From Izhakiella australiensis (GTDB lineage: Bacteria > Pseudomonadota > Gammaproteobacteria > Enterobacterales > Enterobacteriaceae): a DNA stretch of 64,000 nt. The position numbers and the translations under genes were made by a program. The notes under the pieces were generated by a model. It was not told the origin of the DNA and did no database searches. It was given only the letters and a program-made list of their open reading frames with translations. The stretch covers positions 1-64,000 of the forward strand of contig NZ_MRUL01000010.1 in the NCBI RefSeq assembly GCF_002006995.1. Direction: 5' to 3'. Below are positions 14,900-25,395 of the stretch, one piece after another (position 1 is the first letter of the stretch; the number at the start of each line of letters is the position of its first letter).

Positions 14900-14920
14900 A
14901 TGGTGCCGAAGGCCGGACTC
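14900..14920 (-). repeat. attachment site overlapping the leuX 3' end
   Basis: The last 20 or so bases of leuX, including CCA, are the copy matched by 2595-2615. As with other tRNA-linked islands the insertion leaves the tRNA gene whole. Confidence 0.65.
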
Positions 14921-14985
14921 GAACCGGCACGTATTTCTACGGTTGATTTTGAATCAACTGCGTCTACCGATTTCGCCACTTCGGC
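14901..14985 (-). tRNA. leuX: tRNA-Leu(CAA)
   Basis: An 85-nt tRNA on the minus strand with an encoded CCA end. The acceptor stem GCCGAAG pairs with CTTCGGC, and the T arm is GTGCCGGTTCGAGTCCGGC. The anticodon stem-loop GTTGA-TTCAAAA-TCAAC gives anticodon CAA, which reads UUG leucine codons. The long variable arm is that of a class II tRNA. Sequence and place match leuX, a known island insertion site in enterobacteria. The strong promoter lies immediately upstream at 15013-15040. Confidence 0.97.
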
Positions 14986-15012
14986 ACTGAAGGTATACGG
15001 AAAACGTTGTGG

Positions 15013-15040
15013 ATTATACCGTTACCCCCTGCTGGCGCAA
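15013..15040 (-). promoter_or_regulatory. leuX sigma-70 promoter
   Basis: On the minus strand TTGCGC, a 16-base spacer and TATAAT, ending 28 bases before the tRNA 5' end. A GC-rich stretch follows the -10 less clearly than in classical stringent promoters. Confidence 0.7.
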
Positions 15041-15264
15041 CAACTATCCCTCTGCGGTGGCGCTGAGTGCTGAAAATTTGCGCGCAGGTCACACTGATTA
15101 CCGCTATTTAGACAACTACCAGCTAAGAGTAATCTGATTAGCAGCGCTAACGACATCATTTGCCGCAGTTTTGCGGAACTTAGCATGATTGACTAAAGTC
15201 CCAGTTGGAAAGTGCGTATGGCCGCCCGCCGGGTGGTGTAAAGGACGTTATTAAGGTGATTAGC

Positions 15265-15774
15265 ATGAAAATATCTACAGGACTGGTGGCGGTTTTTTCT
15301 CTTTCTTCTGTTTTGCTGACCAGTCAGGTTTCGGCGGCAAGCTGGCAGGACCAGCTCAATAACGCGGCCAACTCGCTGAAAAGCGGCAGCAACAGCTCGT
15401 CCGGTTCTTCCTCGCAGCAGCAGACGGGAGGCTCACTGTCCTCGCTGACCGGCCTGCTTAACGGCGGTAACCAGTCCCTGAGTTCTAACAGCATGACCAA
15501 TGCTGCCGGGATTTTGCAGTACTGCGTGCAAAACAACATTGTCGATAATAATGCAGACTCAGTGAAAGATAAGCTGCTGGGCAAGCTTGGTCTGGCGAAT
15601 GACAGCCAGGCAGAGCAGAAACAGGATTATAAGCAGGGGCTGATGGGCTTGCTGAATACCGGCGACAATCAGCAGGTAAATCTCAACAGTCTTGGCCAGA
15701 CATCACTGGCGAAAAAAGTAAAAACCAAAGCCTGCGATCTGGTGCTGAAACAGGGTAAGCAGTTTATTTCCTGA
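15265..15774 (+). CDS. DUF2501 family exported protein (YjjA-like)
   Basis: 169 residues with a signal peptide (MKISTGLVAVFSLSSVLLTSQVSAAS, cut after ASA/SAA) and then a Ser/Gly/Gln-rich low-complexity segment (NSSSGSSSQQQTGG). The conserved domain follows with CVQNNIVDNNADSVKDKLLGKLG and a second Cys near the end (KACDLVLKQGKQFIS); the two Cys may pair in the periplasm. The start at 15265 follows AAGGTG and begins the signal peptide; the 20 codons upstream do not fit. No function is established for the family. Confidence 0.8.
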   Translation: MKISTGLVAVFSLSSVLLTSQVSAASWQDQLNNAANSLKSGSNSSSGSSSQQQTGGSLSSLTGLLNGGNQSLSSNSMTNAAGILQYCVQNNIVDNNADSVKDKLLGKLGLANDSQAEQKQDYKQGLMGLLNTGDNQQVNLNSLGQTSLAKKVKTKACDLVLKQGKQFIS

Positions 15775-15957
15775 TGACTTTCCTCATGCCGCGCCGAGGC
15801 GCGGCATCCTCGCTGACTGCGGCGCGCATTTCTTTTCTCTATATGCCAATGCGTTGGTGCTGTCTCCCCCAGCTAGCCGCGTTGCGGCATCAATAATCAA
15901 AAGACACCGGGTTAGCCTGTTCATCATCTTATCCTTAAAAACGACAAGGGGATAACC

Positions 15958-16773
15958 ATGATCGATTACAAACTCCGTTATATTCAGGGGCACAAAGGCG
16001 AGCTGGCCGTCTATTGCTGGCCGGTGAAGCAGCCGCGTTTTCTTGCGTTACTGGTGCATGGCTATGGTGAACACCTCGGCCGCTATCATCACGTGGCAGA
16101 TAAACTCGGCGAATGCGGCGGCTATGTTTTTGGCCCGGATCATACCGGGCACGGCCTGTCTCAGGGTGAGCGCGCGCTGATTGAGGATGTAGATGCCGTG
16201 GTCGATGACGTCCACAAAGCGGTGTTTACCCTGCGTTCTCAGTTTGCGGATTTACCGCTGGTGGTTATCGGTCATTCGATGGGCGGCATGATAGCGACGC
16301 GTTACGTGCAGCGTCATCCTGACAGCATCAGCGCCCTGGTGCTGTCCGGGCCGCTGTTAGGGGAAAGAACGGCGATTACCGATCTCGCGGCGCTGGAGAC
16401 CATCCCGGATACGCCGCTGGATACCCGCACGCTGTCGCGGGATCCCGCCGTCGGCGCCGCTTATCAGGCCGATACGCTGGTATGGCACGGCCCGTTTAAG
16501 CGTCCTACGCTCAATGCCTTCAAGGACGCGCTGGTTCGTATCAGCGGCGGAGCAAACGTTGGCGCGCTTCCACTGTTATGGATGCATGGTTCAGATGACC
16601 AACTGGTGCTGCTGGCCGAAACGCAGCCTGCCATTGATAAGCTGCGCGGCAGCGTTTTTGACGCTGAAATCTGGCCTGGCGCCCGGCATGAGATTTTTAA
16701 TGAAACCAATAAGCAGCAGGTAATAAAGCGCATGACGGATTTTATCCGTTCAACGCTGAAACGTAACACTTAG
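15958..16773 (+). CDS. Alpha/beta hydrolase, monoacylglycerol lipase/lysophospholipase-like
   Basis: A 271-residue serine hydrolase of the Hydrolase_4 type. The nucleophile elbow is GHSMGG (about residue 107), the acid Asp lies in MHGSDDQLV and the His in GARHEIFNE. An oxyanion-side HGYGEH occurs near residue 35. No signal peptide is seen, so it is cytosolic. Family members split monoacylglycerols, lysophospholipids or small esters; the substrate here is not predictable. Stands alone between DUF2501 and yjgR. Confidence 0.85.
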   Translation: MIDYKLRYIQGHKGELAVYCWPVKQPRFLALLVHGYGEHLGRYHHVADKLGECGGYVFGPDHTGHGLSQGERALIEDVDAVVDDVHKAVFTLRSQFADLPLVVIGHSMGGMIATRYVQRHPDSISALVLSGPLLGERTAITDLAALETIPDTPLDTRTLSRDPAVGAAYQADTLVWHGPFKRPTLNAFKDALVRISGGANVGALPLLWMHGSDDQLVLLAETQPAIDKLRGSVFDAEIWPGARHEIFNETNKQQVIKRMTDFIRSTLKRNT

Positions 16774-16871
16774 CGCCGGACTATTTAGCGCAATAACCAG
16801 ACTTATGCACACTCTCCTCGCTGCGCTAACCTGCTATTCTTGAAGCATTACCTTTATCAAGGATCGGTACT

Positions 16872-18374
16872 ATGAGCTCAGCATTATTGATTGCCCGCAC
16901 CACAGAAAAACAGCTGGAGCTGCTGCCCGCGATGGCTAACCGCCACGGTCTGATAACCGGCGCTACCGGCACCGGCAAGACCGTGACCTTGCAGAAGCTG
17001 GCGGAGAGCTTTTCCGGCATCGGCGTGCCGGTATTTATGGCGGATGTCAAAGGCGATCTCAGCGGTATTTCGCAGCCGGGGAGCGCGTCGGATAAACTCA
17101 GCGCCCGGCTTGAGAGCATCGGCGTTACCGACTGGCAACCGGCTGGCAATCCGGTCGTGCTTTGGGACATCTTCGGCGAGAAGGGTCATCCGGTGCGAGC
17201 GACGGTATCCGATCTCGGGCCGATTTTGCTGGCGAGGCTGCTGAACCTTAACGAGGTGCAAAGCGGCGTATTACAGATAATTTTCCGCATCGCCGACGAT
17301 CAGGGACTGCTGCTGCTGGACTTTAAAGATCTGCGCGCCATGACCCAATATATCGGCGATAACGCCAAAGAATTTCAGACGCAATACGGTAACATCAATG
17401 CGGCTTCGGTCGGCGCCATCCAGCGCGGGTTGTTGACGCTGGAGCAGCAGGGTGCGGAATACTTTTTCGGCGAACCGATGCTGGATATCCGTGACTGGAT
17501 GCGTACCGATGCCGATGGCCGCGGCATTATTAATATTCTGGCGGCGGAAAAGCTGTATCAGATGCCTCGCTTGTACGCGACCAGCCTGCTGTGGATGCTG
17601 GCCGAACTTTATGAGCATCTGCCGGAGGCTGGCGATCTTGATAAACCTAAAATGGTGTTCTTTTTTGACGAAGCACACCTGCTGTTTAACGATGCGCCGG
17701 CGGTACTGCTGGAAAAAGTCGAGCAGGTTATCCGCCTGATCCGCTCCAAGGGCGTCGGCATTTACTTTGTTTCGCAAAATCCCTCGGATATACCGGATAA
17801 CGTGCTGGGCCAGTTGGGCAACCGCGTTCAGCACGCGCTGCGGGCTTTTACGCCTAAAGATCAGAAGGCGGTAAAAGCCGCCGCGCAGACCATGCGCACT
17901 AACCCAGCTTTCGATAGTGAGGAAGCCATTCAGCAACTGGGTACCGGTGAAGCGTTGATCTCTTTTCTCGATGCGAAAGGCAGTCCGGGTATCGTTGAGC
18001 GTGCGATGGTTATTGCTCCGGCCTCGCGTATGGGGCCTGCCAGCGATGATGAACGCAATGGTTTGATTAATCATTCGCCGCTCTCCGGCAAATATGATGA
18101 GGTCGTTGACCGCGAATCAGCCTTTGAAAAGCTGGCTAAAGGGGTTCAGCATGCCAGCGAACAAGCCGATGCGCCGCCGGCCAAAGGCAGCAGTGTAAAA
18201 GTGGACGACGGCATACTTGGCGGTCTGAAAGATATTTTGTTCGGTACTACCGGGCCGCGCGGCGGCAAGCGCGATGGTATCGTGCAAAGCGTGGCGAAAA
18301 GCGCTTCGCGCCAGATAGCTAACCAGATTATACGCGGCGTGCTGGGCAGCCTGATGGGCGGGCGTCGTCGCTGA
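16872..18374 (+). CDS. yjgR: YjgR, HerA-like P-loop ATPase (DUF853)
   Basis: 500 residues. Walker A GATGTGKT lies near residue 32, a Walker B-type [13 protein letters not shown] in the middle, and [14 protein letters not shown] follows as the sensor region, all as in the HerA/FtsK-related DUF853 family. A Lys/Gly-rich tail ends [13 protein letters not shown]. The biochemical role in bacteria is not established. A DUF445 gene follows 17 bases later and is probably cotranscribed. Confidence 0.9.
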   Translation: MSSALLIARTTEKQLELLPAMANRHGLITGATGTGKTVTLQKLAESFSGIGVPVFMADVKGDLSGISQPGSASDKLSARLESIGVTDWQPAGNPVVLWDIFGEKGHPVRATVSDLGPILLARLLNLNEVQSGVLQIIFRIADDQGLLLLDFKDLRAMTQYIGDNAKEFQTQYGNINAASVGAIQRGLLTLEQQGAEYFFGEPMLDIRDWMRTDADGRGIINILAAEKLYQMPRLYATSLLWMLAELYEHLPEAGDLDKPKMVFFFDEAHLLFNDAPAVLLEKVEQVIRLIRSKGVGIYFVSQNPSDIPDNVLGQLGNRVQHALRAFTPKDQKAVKAAAQTMRTNPAFDSEEAIQQLGTGEALISFLDAKGSPGIVERAMVIAPASRMGPASDDERNGLINHSPLSGKYDEVVDRESAFEKLAKGVQHASEQADAPPAKGSSVKVDDGILGGLKDILFGTTGPRGGKRDGIVQSVAKSASRQIANQIIRGVLGSLMGGRRR

Positions 18375-18391
18375 GGAACGTTTTATACCGG

Positions 18392-19681
18392 ATGATGGAT
18401 AATAAAGAACGCGAACTACGCCGGGCCAAGCTATGGCCCGGCCTGATGCTACTGGCGGCAGCGGCCGCCTTTCTTTTTACGCTTATTTATCCAGGTTTTT
18501 ACCCCGGCGACCGGCTGTGGCTGGGGGCGCTGAAAGCAGTGTCCGAAGCGGCAATGGTGGGCGCGCTTGCCGACTGGTTTGCCGTAAGCGCCCTTTTTCA
18601 CCACATTCCGCTGCCGCTTATCGGCCGTCATACTGCGATCGTTCCGAATAATAAAGAGCGTATTGCCGATAATCTTGCGGCTTTTGTTCAGGATAAATTT
18701 CTCAACGCCGATTCGCTGCTGTCGCTGATCCGCCGTTACGATCCGGCACAGCTGGCCGCTCGCTGGCTGAGCGAACCGGATAATGCCCAGCGACTGAGCG
18801 GCTATCTGCTGCGCGTCATGCGCGGGTTTCTTGATATGGCGGACGATAGCCGCATTCAGGACTTTATCCGCCGTGCGGTACATCGGGCGATCGACAAGGT
18901 CGATCTCAGCCAGTCCGCGGCGCTAATCCTTGAAAGTCTGACGCGCAACGACCGCCACCAGGCTCTGCTGGATGATGCTCTGAAGCAAGTGCTCCACCTG
19001 ATGAATAAGCCGGCAACCCACGATTTTATCGCTAAAGAAGTCGTCGCATGGCTGAAACGCGATCACCCGTGGAAAGAAAAAGTGCTCCCCAGTGAATGGC
19101 TGGGAGAAAAAAGTGCCGTGCTGGCAGCCGATGCCGTTGAATCAATGCTGAGCCACGTCGAACAGGACCGCACGCACGCCCTGCGCGAGGCGTTTAACCG
19201 CAGCGTGAATAAATTTATTACGCGCTTACGCAGCGATCCGGAAATGGCAGCGCGCGCAGAAGACGTTAAGCGTTACCTGAAAGAAGATGAAGCGCTAAAC
19301 CATTATATTCGTCAGCTCTGGGACGAGCTGCGTGACTGGCTGAAACAGGATTTAACGAGTGAGGACTCGGTAGTTAACACCCGATTACGCGAAGCCGCGC
19401 AGTGGTTCGGTGAAACGCTGCGCGACGACCCGGTACTACGACAATCTCTCAATCAGCACCTGGAAAACGCCGCCGAGCGCGCCGCGCCGGACTTCTCCGC
19501 TTTTCTCACCCGCCATATCAGCGATACGGTAAAAAGCTGGGATGCGGGCGATATGGCCCATCAAATCGAGCTAAACATCGGTAAAGATTTACAGCGCATC
19601 CGCATCAACGGCACTTTGGTCGGCGGTTTTATTGGCCTGCTGCTGTTTTTAATCTCCACCTTTCTGCCGCGCTGGCTATAA
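18392..19681 (+). CDS. DUF445 family inner-membrane protein (YjiN-like)
   Basis: 429 residues. A transmembrane hairpin near the N-terminus (LWPGLMLLAAAAAFLFTLIYP) is followed by the DUF445 hallmark EAAMVGALADWFAVSALFHHIPLPLIGRHTAIVP. A long helical, charged middle follows, and a C-terminal membrane helix VGGFIGLLLFLISTFL. Function not known. The first codons are MMDN; either Met may start. Confidence 0.85.
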   Translation: MMDNKERELRRAKLWPGLMLLAAAAAFLFTLIYPGFYPGDRLWLGALKAVSEAAMVGALADWFAVSALFHHIPLPLIGRHTAIVPNNKERIADNLAAFVQDKFLNADSLLSLIRRYDPAQLAARWLSEPDNAQRLSGYLLRVMRGFLDMADDSRIQDFIRRAVHRAIDKVDLSQSAALILESLTRNDRHQALLDDALKQVLHLMNKPATHDFIAKEVVAWLKRDHPWKEKVLPSEWLGEKSAVLAADAVESMLSHVEQDRTHALREAFNRSVNKFITRLRSDPEMAARAEDVKRYLKEDEALNHYIRQLWDELRDWLKQDLTSEDSVVNTRLREAAQWFGETLRDDPVLRQSLNQHLENAAERAAPDFSAFLTRHISDTVKSWDAGDMAHQIELNIGKDLQRIRINGTLVGGFIGLLLFLISTFLPRWL

Positions 19682-19915
19682 CCATTAATCCGCAAATGCC
19701 CCACAGCAGCGAGCAAAATACGCCATCGCACAGGCTTGCAGCAGACCCTCATTGCTGCAAGCCCGGTGCCCAAGTCGCAGAAGGCCCGTAAGCTTTCCGC
19801 ACCGGCTCAAGCACGTCCGTGTGGCCTGGCGCGCAGCCATCCCTGGCCGCGAGCCTGCTGAAATCAGCCGGGCCTTCTCCTCCCTCGCAAACTTATTCAT
19901 CGCTTTAAGTAAATA

Positions 19916-19965
19916 AACCAGGTCTGCGCCGAACTGGACGCCAGCAACCTGGTTTTTGCTTTTTA
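19916..19965 (+). terminator. Terminator in the DUF445-lptG gap
   Basis: AACCAGGT and ACCTGGTT form an 8-bp stem around a 23-base loop, followed by TTTGCTTTTT. It lies 235 bases beyond the DUF445 stop. Confidence 0.55.
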
Positions 19966-20001
19966 ATAAAAAACGAATGTTATTTCAGCAAATCTGTGCT
20001 C

Positions 20002-20771
20002 AACGCCGTTATCGACCAAAACGGATGCCGTTTCCCACTAACCTGCGCCAACAGGCTTTTCTGCGCCGAACGCATGAAGCTCGCCAGGGTGAGCCGCAGG
20101 GAGGCGGCGAAAGTAAGCGCTGCGTCGGGAACGCATCGCGAACGGCCCGTACGGCGGGCTACATGCGTGAGGGAAGGGCGAAGCCACGCAGAAACTGCCG
20201 GAAGTCCGGGGTCAAGGGGCCATGACGTTTGATGGCCCCTTGCCGGTCGCCCGCAGCGGCGGGCAAATAAGCCACCTGCCTGGCAGGCGAACGGAACAAC
20301 CCACCGGCGGTGAGCGAAGCATCCACCGCAGTTGAAAGCAGCCTGCCAGGCGAACGGAACAGTCCACCGCAGGTGAACAGCAACAAACCAGCCCCAACGC
20401 CGTGATCGATTAAAAACGGATGCCGTTTTAGCAACCCTGCGCCAACAGGCTTTTCTGCGCCGAACGCATGAAGCCCGCCAGGGTGAGCCGCAGGGATGCG
20501 GCGAAAGTAAGCGCTGCGTCGGGAGCGCATCGCGAACGGCCCGTACGGCGGGCTACATGCGTGAGGGAAGGGCGCAGCCACGCAGAAACTGCCGGAAGTC
20601 CGGGGTCAAGGGGCCATGACGTTTGATGGCCCCTTGCCGGTCGCCCGCAGCGGCGGGCAAATAAACCACCTGCCTGGCAGGCGAACGGAACAACCCACCG
20701 GCGGTGAGCGAAGCATCCACCGCAGTTGAAAGCAGCCTGCCAGGCGAACGGAACAGTCCACCGCAGGTGAA
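20002..20771. repeat. Two ~393-bp tandem repeats with internal palindromes
   Basis: The first unit begins CAACGCCGTTATCGA at 20002 and the second CAACGCCGTGATCGA at 20395. They stay nearly identical to the words CCGCAGGTGAA at about 20376 and 20771. Each unit contains an 11-bp inverted repeat CAAGGGGCCAT...ATGGCCCCTTG (about 20213-20242 and 20607-20636), a GCCCGC-AGC-GGCGGGC stem, and shorter sub-repeats around GGCGAACGGAACA and CCACCG. It looks like a duplicated REP/BIME-type intergenic mosaic. Confidence 0.8.
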
Positions 20772-20837
20772 ATAAACAACCCACCAAAGGTGAATAAATC
20801 CCCCGCCGGCAGGCGAAAGCCCCCACTGAAGCCAGAT

Positions 20838-21914
20838 TTATTTGCGCTTAACCAACATAAACAAACTGATAGCCAAAAACACCGCGCTTGGCAACAAACC
20901 ACCGATAAACGGAGGCAGGCCATATACCAGGCTCAGCGGGCCGAAGATGTTGTTCAGCACGAAGAAAACGAAGCCAAAGCTGATACCGGTGACGACACGC
21001 ACGCCCATCGGCACGCTGCGCAGCGGACCAAAGATAAACGACAGCGCCATCAGCATCATTACCGCAACGGAAAGCGGCGAAAACACTTTATTCCACATAT
21101 TAAGCTGGTAGCGACCGGCTTCCTGACCGCTTTGCTTGAGGTATTTGGCGTAATCATAGAGGCCGCGAATTGATAGCGAGTCCGGATCAAGCGCTACAAC
21201 CCCTAACTTATCTGGCGTCAACGAGCTCTTCCATTCACCTTTCAGGGTCTGACTGCCGGTGACCTGCTGCGGATTGGTCAGATTCGATTCATCGACCTGC
21301 GACAGGTCCCACTCTTTGGTTGTGGGATTGTACTTAGCCGAGGCGGCATAACGCACCGTTTCCAGCCGACGGTTATCGTTAAAGTTGTAGATATTTATCC
21401 CTTCGAGGGTACTGTTGTTACTAATGTGCTGAATGAAGATAAAGCTGTTGCCGTCCTTCGCCCACAGCCCGTTCTGGGTTGAGACCAGCGAACCGCCGAG
21501 CAGCTGCTGAGCACGATAACTACGTGCCATTTGCTCGCCCTGCGGCGCGGCGAATTCGCCAATCAGCATGGTCAGCAGTACCAGCGGGATGGCAGTTTTC
21601 ATTACCGAACCGGCAATTTGCAGGCGGGTAAAGCCCGAGGCTTGCATAACCACCAGCTCGCTGCGCTGCGCCAGCGTGCCCAACCCCAGCAGCGCACCCA
21701 GCAGCGCGGCCATGGGGAAGAAGACTTCGATGTCTTTCGGAACGCTCAGCAGGGTAAACGCCGCCGCACCGAGCGCAGTGTAGTCGCCCTGGCCGGTTTT
21801 ACGCAGCTGATCGACAAATTTGATAATGCCGGACAGCGACACCAGCATAAATAGCGTCGCCATGATGGTATTAAAAATGGTTTTCCCGATATACCTGTCG
21901 AGTACGCCAAACAT
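20838..21914 (-). CDS. lptG: LPS export permease LptG
   Basis: 358 residues, six transmembrane helices with a large periplasmic beta-jellyroll loop (about residues 95-265) between helices 3 and 4. It opens MFGVLDRYIGKTIFNTIMATLFML and has the cytoplasmic SELVVMQASGFTR coupling region. With LptF it forms the membrane part of the LptB2FGC transporter that extracts LPS from the inner membrane. Its ATG overlaps the end of lptF by one base, so the two are coupled. E. coli LptG is of the same length. Confidence 0.97.
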   Translation of the reverse strand: MFGVLDRYIGKTIFNTIMATLFMLVSLSGIIKFVDQLRKTGQGDYTALGAAAFTLLSVPKDIEVFFPMAALLGALLGLGTLAQRSELVVMQASGFTRLQIAGSVMKTAIPLVLLTMLIGEFAAPQGEQMARSYRAQQLLGGSLVSTQNGLWAKDGNSFIFIQHISNNSTLEGINIYNFNDNRRLETVRYAASAKYNPTTKEWDLSQVDESNLTNPQQVTGSQTLKGEWKSSLTPDKLGVVALDPDSLSIRGLYDYAKYLKQSGQEAGRYQLNMWNKVFSPLSVAVMMLMALSFIFGPLRSVPMGVRVVTGISFGFVFFVLNNIFGPLSLVYGLPPFIGGLLPSAVFLAISLFMLVKRK

Positions 21915-23014
21915 TAAACGCTCCCCCTACGTTTAAAGCGTGCGCGAATGCGACGCATCGGTACGGTATTCCAGGCGTTAAGTATCAGCGCCAACGCCAG
22001 ATAAATGAGGTTTACTCCCCACATCCAGTGGAATGCGCTCAGGTGATCTCTGGCCGAGTTTGAGCGTATTGAGCTTTGCAGCAGGAAGAAGATCAGATAC
22101 AGCAACATAGCCGGCAGCATCGACAGCACGCGCCCCTGACGTGGGTTTACCTCGCTGAGCGGCACCACCATCAGCGCCATGACGAATACTGAGAATATCA
22201 GCGTCAGACGCCAGTTAAACTCGCTGCGAAACTCCGGTTTATCAGAGTGCCATAGCGTTTTGAAGTCGGCCTGTTCGGCGTCGTTCGGATCGAGCGGCAC
22301 CGCTTCGTGCCCGATGATCGCTTTATAATTCTGGAAGTCGGTAATGCGGAAGTCGCGCAGCATTGCGGTGCCTTCAAAGCGCGTGCCCTTATCCAGCGTA
22401 ACCAGCTGCGAACCGTCAGGTCGCTGGGTCATCACGCCGCGATCGGCCATCACCACCGAGGGCCTGGCGTTGCCTTTTGGCTGCAGCTGAGCGAGGAAAA
22501 CATGCTCAAAATCGTTGCCTTTGACCCGTTCAATAAACAGTACGCTATTGCCATCATTGGTGGTCTGGAACTGACCGGCGACCAGCGCTGCAGCGCCAGG
22601 ATTCGCCTTGGCGTTTTGCGTCACTTCGCTCTGATAACGCTGCGACCACGGTCCTATCCAGGCGACGTTGACGGCGGCAATAATCGCCGTAACCACCATC
22701 AGCACCGACGCGGCTTTTACCAGCGCCGATTTGCCCAGCCCGCAGGCGTGCATCACGGTGATTTCACTTTCGGTGTATAGCCTGCTGAAGGTCATTAAAA
22801 TTGCCAGAAACAGGCTAAGGGGCAGTATTAACTGCGCCATTTGTGGTACACCCAGTCCCATAAGGGTCAAAACCAGGTTTGTGGGAATATCGCCATCGAC
22901 GGCAGCGCCCAGTATCCTGACTAACTTCTGGCAAAAGAAGATCAGTAGCAGGATGAACAGGATGGCCATCTGGCTTTTAAAAGTTTCCCGAATCAAATAT
23001 CTAATGATGATCAC
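21914..23014 (-). CDS. lptF: LPS export permease LptF
   Basis: 366 residues when started at GTG 23014 (VIIIRYLIRETFKSQMAILF), exactly the length and N-terminus of E. coli LptF. The open frame runs 55 codons further upstream but that part is not like the family and lacks membrane character. Six membrane helices, the coupling motif ESEITVMHACGLGKSAL and the periplasmic domain are present. Partner of LptG. Divergent from pepA, with a 274-bp shared upstream region. Confidence 0.95.
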   Translation of the reverse strand: MIIIRYLIRETFKSQMAILFILLLIFFCQKLVRILGAAVDGDIPTNLVLTLMGLGVPQMAQLILPLSLFLAILMTFSRLYTESEITVMHACGLGKSALVKAASVLMVVTAIIAAVNVAWIGPWSQRYQSEVTQNAKANPGAAALVAGQFQTTNDGNSVLFIERVKGNDFEHVFLAQLQPKGNARPSVVMADRGVMTQRPDGSQLVTLDKGTRFEGTAMLRDFRITDFQNYKAIIGHEAVPLDPNDAEQADFKTLWHSDKPEFRSEFNWRLTLIFSVFVMALMVVPLSEVNPRQGRVLSMLPAMLLYLIFFLLQSSIRSNSARDHLSAFHWMWGVNLIYLALALILNAWNTVPMRRIRARFKRRGSV

Positions 23015-23273
23015 GCTGAGTACGCCTGTGAAAACTTGTCTTTTTGCAGGAAAATCGCTAGTTTCATCGCTTATTCGCCATTTTTTCTCATCAATGGCCG
23101 TTGTCGTCCTGGAATAGTATGACAACGCATACGTTCTGGTGGTGTTAATGTGTGCCAAAATTTTAACACTTTGCGCCACCAGATGTCCGTTTAATCAACG
23201 GCGGTTTATTACAATGGCAATATGCAGCACTAAAACGTACCATTCTATCTGCAGCAAACGCCGTTGTCTTTAA

Positions 23274-24800
<1,527 letters not shown>

Positions 24801-24808
24801 TTCCGCTC

Positions 24809-24827
24809 GTCGGGGTCGCGCCCCGAC
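24809..24827 (+). terminator. Hairpin after pepA
   Basis: GTCGGGG-TCGCG-CCCCGAC starts 8 bases after the pepA stop. No T-run follows, so it may be a 3'-end stabiliser or a weak terminator. Confidence 0.4.
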
Positions 24828-24931
24828 AACGCCGCCAGCGTTGGCGGTGACGGATAGCTCTCCAGCCGGACAATGGCATAATCTACCGGGCGGGCGCTGA
24901 CTCGCCCGCTTCATTAACTGGCCGCTGCTAT

Positions 24932-25390
24932 ATGAAAAACGCAACCTTCTATCTGATGGAGTCCAGCGAAAGCGCTGACGGTCTGAGCGCCGTGGAAGCG
25001 CTGGTGTGCGAGCTGGCCGGCGAACGTTGGCGCGCAGGTAAGCGGGTGCTTATCGCCTGCGAATCCGAACAGCAGGCTAACCGGCTTGATGAGGCGCTCT
25101 GGCAGCGTCCGGCCAGCGCGTTTATTCCTCATAACCTGGCGGGCGAAGGGCCGCGCTACGGCGCGCCGGTTGAACTGGCCTGGCCTCAGCGCCGCGGCAA
25201 TGCGCCGCGTGATTTGCTGATCAGCCTGCTGCCGCAGTTTGCAGATTTTGCCACCGCTTTCTATGAAGTGATAGACTTTGTTCCTCATGAAGAATCTTTG
25301 AAACAGCAGGCGCGTGAACGCTATAAAGCCTACCGCACCGCCGGCTTCCACTTGAATACGGCCACGCCTGAGCAGCCGCAAACGACATAG
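24932..25390 (+). CDS. holC: DNA polymerase III chi subunit HolC
   Basis: A 152-residue protein with the chi fold: [13 protein letters not shown] at the start, [22 protein letters not shown], the F-I-P-H-N-L motif, and [19 protein letters not shown] near the end. Chi links the clamp loader, via psi, to single-strand binding protein. The gene lies between pepA and valS as in E. coli, 5 bases before valS, and is probably cotranscribed with it. Confidence 0.95.
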   Translation: MKNATFYLMESSESADGLSAVEALVCELAGERWRAGKRVLIACESEQQANRLDEALWQRPASAFIPHNLAGEGPRYGAPVELAWPQRRGNAPRDLLISLLPQFADFATAFYEVIDFVPHEESLKQQARERYKAYRTAGFHLNTATPEQPQTT

Positions 25391-25395
25391 TAGAA

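Larger units (their letters stand above)
19682..20837. other. 1.15-kb non-coding gap with tandem repeat block
   Basis: Between the convergent DUF445 gene and lptG no real gene is seen; the open frames here are GC-rich shadows that repeat with the DNA. It contains the terminator at 19916-19965 and two ~393-bp repeats (20002-20771). Confidence 0.7.

Noticed and set aside
17271-18074. 267-codon minus-strand frame inside yjgR
   Set aside because: Shadow frame; yjgR is clearly the real gene by its P-loop motifs and length.
20212-20923. Cys/Arg-rich minus-strand frames in the lptG-DUF445 gap
   Set aside because: The same peptide appears twice only because the DNA unit is duplicated; composition is implausible and starts lack ribosome sites.
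23015-23179. N-terminal extension of lptF to an upstream ATG
   Set aside because: The family starts at the GTG-encoded VIIIRYL; the extra 55 codons overlap the divergent promoter region.
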